From Hymenopus coronatus (Eukaryota > Arthropoda > Insecta > Mantodea > Hymenopodidae), in the NCBI GenBank assembly GCA_030762935.1, contig CM060884.1, positions 71,823,196 to 71,887,195 on the forward strand: a stretch of DNA of 64,000 bases, written 5' to 3'. The notes beneath the pieces were generated by a model. The model worked only from the letters and a program-made list of their open reading frames with translations. It was not told where the DNA came from and made no database searches. The position numbers were made by a program, and so were the translations under genes. Shown here one piece after another: positions 56,041-64,000 of this stretch. Position 1 is the first letter of the stretch. Each line of letters opens with the position of its first letter.

Positions 56041-57035
56041 GTACAAGATAGAGATGCGAGTTGTCACGTGACCAGAAGAGTCCTGCACCGCAGTGACTAA
56101 TTGATATCGTGTAGTAATGAAGGTGCACCTCGCTAAACGCTGGTGAAGGTATAGAGCCCCCCCCCCTTGAGGGTGATCACAAACAGTAATTTGATTCAAA
56201 TGAACGTAGCAATGAAACCCGTCTGTCCATTCCAGGTAATCCCGTGGCGTTGCGCGTTGATTACTAAATCGAATTTGGGCACTATCAGGGTTCGAGGGGG
56301 TCATCTAATGCTTTCTCACGCGTTTTTATCGCCTGTCTTCTTCTACCTTGGCGCACTGCGTCACACAAATTATTATTGGTTACCTTTCCACGGAAATGTA
56401 TATCTTTGTTGCGTCGTGTCAAAAGTATATTTATATTCCTTTTTATCTGTTTTCCCGATGACTGATGGCATTTCACTCTTTCTGGCAAATAAAATCTTTA
56501 CCTTTAATTATTTTATTGAAAGTGAAGCAGTTGAAATTTACTTTTTATAATAATAATAAAAAATACAGGCCGTTACCAAACTAAGATACCAGTCGATCAG
56601 CTTACAATTTGACTTGTCTGAAACTTGATGTCGCAACTTTCAAACTCTTCTATTTAAAGTTTTATGTGTGTTTAAAAATCGCACACGTTCGGGATTAGGT
56701 AGCGAAGGAACAACGGTTGCCATACGCCACAGGTCACTAAGGTGACCTATCCCTGTCTATCAAACCACGCCTACACCACCATGCGACTGGGAGCTTCACT
56801 ACCAACCGGCATCTCTCTTGCAGGGGGCCAGACACGTGCCATTTGGTTATGTATGACTGCCTAATCCATGGTGATTTTTTGGCAGTTTTTGTATGTGCCG
56901 AATTTACGGCTAAAATTATATTCACGTATCAAGGTCCATATCTTCGTTTGGTGTCTTTTTGAAACATCCTGTATATTTAAATTAACATGGGATTCTCTAC
57001 GCATTCCTCAACAAACTTCATACTGATTACTGTCT
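56041..57035. other. unclassified stretch with open frames and an inverted AGGTCA pair
   Basis: Overlapping frames: plus 56167-56550 (127 codons) and minus 56029-56304 (91 codons). Neither matches a known family. The palindrome AGGTCAC-TAAG-GTGACCT is at 56731-56748. TTTTTGAAACATCCTGTATA near 56960 resembles the edge of a DNA transposon. Confidence 0.3.
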
Positions 57036-57372
57036 GTTCGGCGGTGTTTTAGCTAGTGGGATGGGCCGTCCTTCCAAGCAGGTAGGGGTTTAGAAATTAG
57101 AAATAGGTAGTGTTTTCTTAGTTTGAAGCAAACGAGGAGTTAGTGCGCGTGGCAGAGTGGAAGAAGGAAGCACTGCTGCCGATACTATTTGTGTGTTCAC
57201 TGTGTACTGTCTAATTCCTGTAGATTAGTAAGACTTATTATCCGAGTAAAGTATTGCAGCGCTGTTGAGTTTTACCATGCGAAGAACGAGTTCAGCATAC
57301 GTGTACCTCTCCCATAGGTTAGTGTTACTTGAGTGATAAGGCACCCTGACCCACTAGCTATAACACCGCTGA
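57036..57372. mobile_element. candidate MITE with 25-bp inverted repeats
   Basis: The left end GGCGGTGTTTTAGCTAGTGG and the right end, reading inward, CAGCGGTGTTATAGCTAGTG match over about 25 bases. A CAGCGGTG tip is hAT-like, but I see no 8-bp duplication, so superfamily is unsure. No coding frame. Confidence 0.55.
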
Positions 57373-57379
57373 AAAGAGA

Positions 57380-57655
57380 GTCGACCTCCGTGGTGTAATG
57401 GTTAGCATGCTAACTTCATATACCCAAGGTCACGGGTTCAAACCTGACGAAGGACGATGGATTTTTTCGAGTGTAAAAATCCTGAGCATGGCTTCCTTCG
57501 GAAGGGAAGTGGTCCCGTGTTGTAGATTTACGGCACATAAAAGAACTTCAAGCCTGATAGAGATGGCTCTGAGCAAAATTAAGCGGTCTTTCACGCCCAG
57601 TATAGAATGGGACGCTGAGAACCGCAGCAGTTAAAGAGCGTCCATAAATAACACG
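57380..57655 (+). mobile_element. tRNA-derived SINE, family 4, copy a (full)
   Basis: Head GTGGTGTAATGGTTAGCATG (A box) and CACGGGTTCAAACCTGACG (B box). Body with TGAGCAAAATTAAGCGGTCT, ending GCAGTTAAAGAGCGTCCATA. Confidence 0.8.
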
Positions 57656-57852
57656 ACGTTTACATTTTTTGTCTGTCTATCTGTGGGCAGGATAAGAAAA
57701 GAAACTTGGTGTTTAAGTTTATCTTCTAAGCATGCGACAAGAAACCGTAAGAGATAGACAATACTTACTGCACAAAAATGTAGAGCACGTTATAACACAC
57801 AATTTATACAATTAGCATATATATATTTTATACTTTTCTTATACAGGAATTT
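57656..57852 (-). mobile_element. HpE fragment 58, several deletions
   Basis: Pieces of the interior in order: CTGTGGGCAG, ACCGTAAGAGATAGACAA, TTATACAGGAATTT. It then flips into copy 59. Confidence 0.65.
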
Positions 57853-58457
57853 TGTGGGGTAAGTTTTTCTCCATCTGTTATGTTTAAGCAGTTATGCAAA
57901 ATTCCGTAAAATTCATCCAGAATAAAGTAGTCTTCAGAGGCTATTCCCAGAAAATTTAAGATATACATTTTATGCCAGGTAAATATCTTTAGTATAAGAA
58001 ATTTTAATCAAAATCGTTAGAGCCATTTTTGAGAAAATCAAAATTTTCCAAAAATGCTCCATGAAAAGGGTAGTTTGTGGTGGTGAGAGATTCTTTTTTT
58101 TTTTTCAAAATTTTCGTGTCGCATCCCTGGAAGATGCTAAACTTAAATACCAAGTTATTTCAAGACTGACACCTGATAGAATTATAAGGATATTAGTTCA
58201 GTAATCCCGAGAAAAGGATGGAGCCATTTATACTATAGAGGATATAGACTTATTTTCGTTTTTGAGTTATCGTGTTCACAGTCACACGGACACACACACA
58301 CACACACGCACACACAGACCTTTTTCTGAAAATAACTTTTTTTGGATACAGGGGATCCTAAAACATATATTTCCGGTGAAATCTCGGTATCGATTTCATT
58401 GGTAGAGTGCAATACTTTCTCTATACACTATGTACATAGTACGTGTAGAGAAAGTAA
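57853..58457 (+). mobile_element. HpE copy 59, right two thirds
   Basis: Begins GTGGGGTAAGTTTTTCTCCA and ends with an intact hairpin. About 95 foreign bases (58155-58249) are inserted before TTTTCGTTTTTGAGTTATCG. A CA run lies at 58287-58312. Confidence 0.85.
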
Positions 58458-59556
58458 TATGTTTTTCCTGTGAAATCTTGCTATCAAATGTCTATTTATA
58501 ATATAATACTTTTCTATGTGGTATATACGTGAGTAGTATTCGATTCAGGAGGATGAAAATATGAATTTCTGATGAAATTTTGCAATTGAATTTTTGGGTA
58601 TAATACAATATCTTCTATATGCGCTATGTACGTATATAGTATTCGATTCAAGAGAGTTAAAAGTATATATTTTCGGTGAGATCTCGCAATATAAAATATT
58701 GGGTACAATACTACACCTCTATGTACTATGTACGTATGTGCTTGATTAAGGAGCATTAAATATATGTTTTTCCGGTGAAACCTTGCTTTCGAAATGTTGG
58801 CTACAAGGCAATACCTTCTCTATATACTATGTACGTATATATATATATTATTCGATTCAAGAGAGTTAAAAGTATATATTTTCGGTGAAATCTCGCAATA
58901 TAAAATATTCGGTACAATACTACACCTCTATGTACTATCTACGTATAAGCTTGATTAAGGAGCATTAAATATATGTTTTTCTGGTGAAACCTTGCTTTCG
59001 AAATGTTGGCTACAAGGCAATACCTTCTCTATATACTATGTACGTATATATATATATTATTCGATTCAAGAGAATTAAAATATATATTTCCGTTGAGACC
59101 TCGCTATCGAATGTTTGGATATAATACAATAACTTTTCTGTGTGCTATGAACGTTCACAGTGTTTGATTAAGGGGACTTAAAACTATGTACTTTCACTGA
59201 CAACTCCCCATCAAAATGTTGCGTAGAATACAATACCTTCTTAGGTATAAGCTATTGGAGCTGGAGAATTAAATACATATACATGTCTGGAGAAATCTTG
59301 CTATCAAATATTTGGGTATAATAAATAACTTTTCTATGTGCTATGATCGTTCACAGTATTCGATTAAGGGGACTTAAAATTATGTACATCCGGTGAAATT
59401 TTGCTATCAAATTTTTGGGTACAAAACTCACGCATATAGTATTCAATTCAGTAGAATTAAAAGCATGTATTTCTGATGAAATTTTGCCATGGAATTTTTG
59501 GTTATAATAAAATACTTTCTCTATGTACTATGTATGTAGTAGTCAACAAGGAAAGT
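58458..59556 (+). repeat. tandem array of HpE hairpin ends, about 10-11 units
   Basis: Units of roughly 95-120 bases each repeat the HpE tail: TCCGGTGAAATCT, a GAATTTTTGGGT-like segment, CAATACCTTCTCTATA, and ACTATGTACGTATA with a partial palindrome. A two-unit block (58640-58850) is itself duplicated (58855-59065). The units differ from each other, so the array is old. Confidence 0.85.
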
Positions 59557-60184
59557 AGAAATCCGATTAGTTGAAAGAACGCGTGTACTCGTGAATAAAA
59601 GCAATAAAAGTGGCAATTTATCTTCTAAGAGCAGAGTAGTCACGTGGCGCTTCACTGATCCGGAACAGGCTCTATCTGCTTATGAAAAGCCAAATCGGAA
59701 ACGATTTGATCAGTGTAAAGAGATTACTATTAATAGTGTACGACTCAGCGAGTCCAAATGGAAATGGCATGGCTTGAATGAGTCATTTCTTTGTGGTTAG
59801 CTTGAGCCGGAAGCTGCATCAGTCAGAAACCTGTACACGACTATAGATTTACTCAAGCGTGCCATCCCTGGGACCCAGAAATCCCACTGCCCTCTAAAAA
59901 TCTCCCCCGGTCAACTGAAGAAACGGATGAAGGGGTGGAAAATAATGCCCCATTCATACGGAGACTGGTTTGCTGCCTGCTACCAAAACAGTCTCGTAAA
60001 ATGCGGCTGAAGAAAAACGTGACAGCGGTCAGGGAGCACAACTTCCACAAAGACCATTCAAAAATCCCTTGAACCTGTTGTGCGGCGCAGCTTTTGATGA
60101 AAGAAAATCATAAATCAGAAAGTCGCGGTATCCTTACCTTAAATTTGTATTTTGGGCTTATTAAAGCAGGAAGCGGGACATAGT
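59557..60184 (+). pseudogene. coding-like single-copy segment, unrecognised
   Basis: One plus frame reads 59591-60007 with a single TAG at 59798. Before it: SRVVTWRFTDPEQALSAYEK. After it: PGQLKKRMKGWKIMPHSYGD. A second frame (about 59806-60071) also reads well: HDYRFTQACHPWDPEIPLPS, then RKMRLKKNVTAVREHNFHKD. TTTCTTTGTGGTTAG before 59801 resembles a splice acceptor. It may be an exon, a decayed gene copy or a TE fragment; I do not recognise it. Confidence 0.3.
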
Positions 60185-60915
60185 TTTACTTTCTCTACAC
60201 ATATTATGTACATAGTGTATAGAGAAGGTATTGTAATGCACCCAAATATTCAATAGCGAGATTTCCCCGGAAATATATGTTCTAGGGTCCCCTGTATCCA
60301 AAAAAAAAGCATTTTCAGAAAAAGGTCAGTGTGTGTGTGTGTGTGTGTGTGTATGAACACGATAACTCGAAAACGAAAAGTCGGTAAAATACCAAACCTG
60401 GTATTTTAGTTTAGTAGTATCTTCCAGGGATGCGACAAGAAGATTTTGAGAAAAATCCTCCACCCCCAACTACCCTTTATATGGACCTTTTTTCGAAAGC
60501 TTTGATTTTCTCAAAAATGGCTCTAACGATTTTGATTAAAATTTCGTATATTTAAGACATTTACCTGACAAATAAAATGTATATCTTCAATTTTCTGGGA
60601 ATAGCCTCTGAAGACTACTTTATTCTGGATGAATTTTACGGAATTTTGAATAACCGATAAACCGTAAGAGATGGATAAAAACTTACTACGCAAAAAATGT
60701 AGAGCACGTTAAAACACACAATTTATTTTATATACATTTTCTTCGTGGAGTTCGACGTTTTTGAGACATTCCTTGTTTTTGGTTTCTGCTTTAAAAAACT
60801 TACTTTTCTCATACAGGAATTTGTCAACTCCTGTCCATACAAACAAAGGAACTTCAGTCACATAGGAATGAGCTTTTGACTATCACTTTAACCTTTGGTA
60901 CTCCCTTATTATTAT
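60185..60915 (-). mobile_element. HpE copy 60, TCTGATG tip lost
   Basis: Intact hairpin at the left. The interior runs to TACTCCCTTATT, where unique sequence starts. Contains a (TG)n run near 60330-60350. Confidence 0.88.
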
Positions 60916-61078
60916 ATGTAGATTACTTAAACAAGTAATTTGTGATAGGAGACTTACGGTCTCTTTATTGAAATATAGAAGCAACGGCTTTAAGTTTCTG
61001 AAGTGCCAGTACGACACTGGCTAATTTATCAACCATTCGAGAGCATAACACGAAAAACGAAGGGACATATTACAGCGT
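60916..61078. other. single-copy spacer
   Basis: Nothing recognised. Confidence 0.4.
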
Positions 61079-61140
61079 ACCTCTCTAGCGTAGTGGTTAT
61101 GATACTGGCTTTCAAGTGAAAGATAGTTTCCGAGTTGGGG
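61079..61140 (+). repeat. tRNA-like sequence, plus strand
   Basis: CTCTAGCGTAGTGGTTATGA (A box), then CTTTCAAGTGAAAG. The B-box region is decayed (GAGTTGGGGGCTCG), so not a working tRNA gene. Confidence 0.4.
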
Positions 61141-61195
61141 GCTCGTTCACGTATCGCGGCACTTCGTCTAGAATGCGAAATATAATAAAAAAAAG

Positions 61196-61272
61196 TTACT
61201 CTATGACAGGAATCGAACTCATGACCTTTGGGACAGCAGCTTCCCATGTTACACATTAAGCCACTAGAGGAG
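61196..61272 (-). repeat. tRNA-like sequence, minus strand
   Basis: Minus strand: TAGTGGCTTAATGTGTAACA, then GGTCATGAGTTCGATTCCTG (B box). The CTCTA..TAGAG acceptor pairs only in part and the anticodon loop looks one base too long. Probably a SINE head, facing the previous entry. Confidence 0.45.
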
Positions 61273-61394
61273 TTCAAAAAAGGCCTCAAGAGAGTAGTTA
61301 ATGAATTCTCAGTGCCGCACTGTCAACTGATTAGTTCGAGATTTTACAGATTTTTGCGACATTAAATCTTGAGAACGCTAGTAACGCGTTAACT

Positions 61395-61540
61395 AGGACC
61401 TATTTCTGAAAATGTGTTTTTTTAATAAAGGGGACCCTAAAACATGTATTTCCGGTGAAATCTCGGTATCGAATTTTTGGGTGGAGTGCAATACCTTCTC
61501 TATACACTATGTACATAGTACGTATAGGGAAAGTAAAAAT
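61395..61540 (+). mobile_element. HpE terminal fragment 61
   Basis: From GGACCTATTTCTGAAAATGT through TTTCCGGTGAAATCTCGG to an intact hairpin. Confidence 0.8.
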
Positions 61541-62636
61541 TAGTAGAAATATTTTTATTACTTGCTTCCCTGTAAATAGAAGCAACATAAGGGAGTACCA
61601 AAGGTTAAAGTGATAGTCAAAAGCTGGTTGCTATGTGACTGAAGTTACTTTGTTTGTATGGACAGGAGTTGACAAATTCCTGTGTGAGAAAAGTATAAGT
61701 TTTTTAAGGCTGAAGCAAAATACAAGTAATATCTCAAAACGATCAACTCCACGAAAAAAGTATATAACATAAATTGTGTGTTTTAATGTGCTCAACATGT
61801 TTTGTGTGGTAAGTTTTTGTCTATCTCTTACGGTTTATCAGTTACACAAAATTCCGTAAAATTCATCCAGAATAAATTAGTCTTCAGAGGCTATTCCCAG
61901 AAAATTTAAGATATACATATTATTTGTCTAGTATACACCATTAATAAAATATATTTTTATCAAAATCGTTAGAGCCATTTTTTAGAAAATCAAAATTTTC
62001 GAAAATGTATTTATGTGAAGGGTAGTTGGGAGTGGGGGGATTTTCTTGAAAATCTTGTTGTCGCATCCTTGGAAGATACTGAACTTAAATACCAAGTTGA
62101 ATGAATAAGTGTATTTATTAATATAGCAATATCATACATAGAAATTCAACAGTCGCACGGGTCCACAGACCGTACGTGCTTTTGTAATACACATTACAAG
62201 CAATATTAAAACAACAACCACAACAAAGAATTAAAAGAGTAAATACGAAAATACAAAAGACAAAGGAAATACACAGTCAAAAGCAATATTAAACAACAAT
62301 AAAAATTAAGAGTGAATCCGAAAATAAAGATACAAAGATATTCAAATATATCAATTTAAATTTACAGCACAGAGTGGAACCTCATAATAGTTAACAATGG
62401 GGAAGGAAACAGTCTCAAAGGTAGATCATGTTTCCTCTTCACTGAGTTTCAATAAATACCAAGTTAAATACACACAGGCAGACACCCACGGGCATTTTTC
62501 TAAAAATGTTTTTTTATGGTCTCAAAACATGTATTTCCGGTGAAATCTCGGTAGCACAATTTTGGGTACAATGCAATACCTTTTCTATACACTATGTACA
62601 TAGTACGTATAGAGAAAATAAAAAGTATATAACATA
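61541..62636 (+). mobile_element. HpE copy 62, split by a LINE tail
   Basis: Starts at TTAGTAGAAATA (tip missing). The left piece ends at 62098 and the right piece resumes at 62453, ending with an intact hairpin and GAGAAAATAAAAA. Confidence 0.88.
62099..62452 (-). mobile_element. 5'-truncated LINE tail, copy 3
   Basis: 354 bases flanked by a perfect 13-bp duplication TAAATACCAAGTT (62086-62098 and 62453-62465). The minus-strand 3' end is AATAAATACACTTATTCATT. Carries the stem-loop GCACGGGTCCACAGACCGTA. Confidence 0.85.
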
Positions 62637-62662
62637 AATTGTGTGTTTTAACGTGATCCACC
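62637..62662 (+). mobile_element. HpE interior scrap 63
   Basis: CATAAATTGTGTGTTTTAAC only. Confidence 0.5.
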
Positions 62663-63087
62663 CTTTATATTTTCATGAATCTGAGATAAACATTTAACCA
62701 TGCTGCACCAAATGCTAGTTCATTAAAACTGGTTACCAAAATATTATACTTTCTATAATTTAAATACTATCTGGTACTCAGCTGAATAATAATGAAAGGC
62801 AGATTAAAGCGCCGTGCAGCTGAAATAGCGCGCTCGCAGCGCTCTGCACTAATGCACTACTGCAACTTAATGATGCGAAATAAATCAATGATGACGACAG
62901 ATCAAAATAAGGTTATTCACTGCTGGTTCTGAAGCGTGACGTTGCGCAATTTTCAGCAAGTTGTACACATCCCAAATTCTGCATTCACATGTGAGTAACT
63001 CAAATGAATGAGCGCTTTAATGTTCGGATATAACACGGCTTGGAAATGTTTATCTCGTCACAAAATGCAACAGAAGCTTAAAAGATC
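62663..63087. other. single-copy stretch with a GC-rich hairpin
   Basis: GTGCAG (62814-62819) pairs with CTGCAC (62844-62849), with an inner AGCGC/GCGCT pair between. No gene or TE signature. Confidence 0.35.
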
Positions 63088-63345
63088 TGACGTGTTCCAT
63101 TCACATGACTTTCTCTACATCACTACAACAAATTATTGTTAAAAAGCCTATTCTACTATTTACTTCATACTAATTAAGAAAAAATTAACAGAAATAGTCT
63201 TATTACTTGCTACCTTGTAAGTAGAGGCGAAATAAGGGAGTACCATAAGTTAAAGTGATAGTCAAAAGCTGGTTGCTATGTCACCAGTTCCTTTGTTTGT
63301 ATAGACAGGAGTTGAAAAATTCTCGCATTAGAAAATTATGTTTCT
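63088..63345 (+). mobile_element. HpE copy 64, left third
   Basis: Starts TCTGACGTGTTCCATTCACA and is cut at TCTCGCATTAGAAAATTATG by a T run and copy 65. Confidence 0.82.
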
Positions 63346-63356
63346 TTTTTTTTTTT

Positions 63357-64000
63357 TACTTTCTCTATACGCACTACATAGTACATAGTCTATCTGAGAC
63401 GGTATTGCTCTCCAACCAAAAGTTCGATACCGCGATTTCACCGGAAATATGTTTTAGGGCCCCCTTAATCTAAAAAAAGTGTGTGTGTATGTGTCCGTGT
63501 GTCTGTGAACACGATAACTCAAAAACGAAAAGTCGGTAAAATACCAAACTTGGTATTTAAGTTTAATATCTTCCAGGGATGTGACACGAAGATTCTGAGA
63601 AAGATTCCCCACCCCCAACTACCCTTTACATGGAACTTCTTTCGAATATTTTGATTTTCTGAAAAATAGCTCTAACGATATTAATTAAAATTTCGTATAT
63701 TAAAGATATTTACCTGAAAAATAAAATGTATATTTTGAATTTTCTAGGAATAGCCTCTGAAGACTGCTTTATTCTGGGTAAATTTTACGGAATTTTGCAT
63801 TACTTCTAAACAGTAAGAGATGGACAAAAGCTTACCACACGAAAAATGTAGAGCACGTTAAAACACACAATTTATGATATATACATTTTTCGTGGACTTC
63901 ATCGTTTTTGAGACATTCTTTGCTTTTGGTTTCTGCTTTGAAAAACTTATACTGTTCTCATACAGGAATTAGTCAAATGCTGTCCATACAATAAAGGAAC
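63357..64000 (-). mobile_element. HpE copy 65, runs off the window
   Basis: The hairpin carries extra bases (GCACTACATAGTACATAGTC). The interior is complete to GGAATTAGTCAAATGCTGTC at the right edge. Confidence 0.88.

Noticed and set aside
56167..56550. 127-codon plus frame as a gene
   Set aside because: It overlaps an equally long minus frame, has no recognisable domain and no supporting signals.
56731..56748. Nuclear-receptor inverted repeat AGGTCAC..GTGACCT
   Set aside because: The spacing is unlike known ecdysone-type elements, and one isolated palindrome in unclassified sequence is weak evidence. Kept only as a note.
61196..61272. Functional tRNA gene on the minus strand
   Set aside because: Acceptor stem pairs only partly and the anticodon loop appears to have eight bases.

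Overview
The window looks like intergenic chromatin from a large, repeat-rich arthropod genome, most likely an insect. It is strongly AT-rich and has no bacterial gene structure. It carries mariner and PIF/Harbinger-like DNA transposons, a Helentron (Helitron2-type) remnant, several tRNA-derived SINEs, 5'-truncated LINEs and two long satellite arrays. I found no intact host gene, rRNA gene or convincing functional tRNA gene. The species cannot be fixed from the sequence; a hemimetabolous insect with a big genome is only a guess.

The dominant component is one dispersed, non-coding element of about 855 bp, called HpE here (hairpin-ended element). I count about 65 full or partial copies in both orientations, by hand tally about half of the 64 kb. 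One end begins TCTGATGTGTTCCATTCACA. The other end is a strong palindrome built from CTCTATAC..GTATAGAG and finishing GAGAAAGT. ACTTTCTCTA recurs inverted about 20 bases inside the first end, giving asymmetric terminal inverted repeats. This layout, and insertion into T/A-rich sites without an obvious duplication, suggests a non-autonomous Helentron-associated (HINE-type) rolling-circle element. That class is inferred. Strand convention: '+' means TCTGATG end on the left and hairpin end on the right.

Layout. 1-3 kb: stacked HpE copies. 3.5-7.1 kb: a tRNA-SINE inserted in a 98-bp satellite. 7.1-13.2 kb: HpE copies around a mariner pseudogene. 13.2-21.6 kb: HpE copies, a foldback mariner, a LINE tail split by a Helentron deletion derivative, and a second foldback mariner. 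21.6-29.9 kb: HpE copies, a third foldback mariner in an HpE hairpin, and an ATGT-rich minisatellite. 30-33.4 kb: a LINE reverse-transcriptase C-terminal region split by a 43-bp satellite that grew out of its own coding sequence. 34.4-36.1 kb: a Harbinger-like element with an HpE nested in it. 36.4-48 kb: HpE copies with SINEs, an RTE-type LINE remnant and an unclassified 300-bp duplication. 48-54 kb: a mariner 3' end, SINE-like units and older tandem repeats. 54-60 kb: HpE copies, poorly classified single-copy stretches, a hAT-like MITE and an array of repeated HpE hairpin ends. 60-64 kb: more HpE copies, tRNA-like sequences and a LINE tail with a clean target duplication.

There are no operons or pathways here. 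The story is nesting: mariner, SINE, LINE and Helentron copies land inside HpE copies, several of them in the HpE terminal hairpin. HpE copies in turn land inside a Harbinger-like element. Single-copy islands of 0.2-0.7 kb between them are described as such; a few contain possible coding or regulatory sequence.
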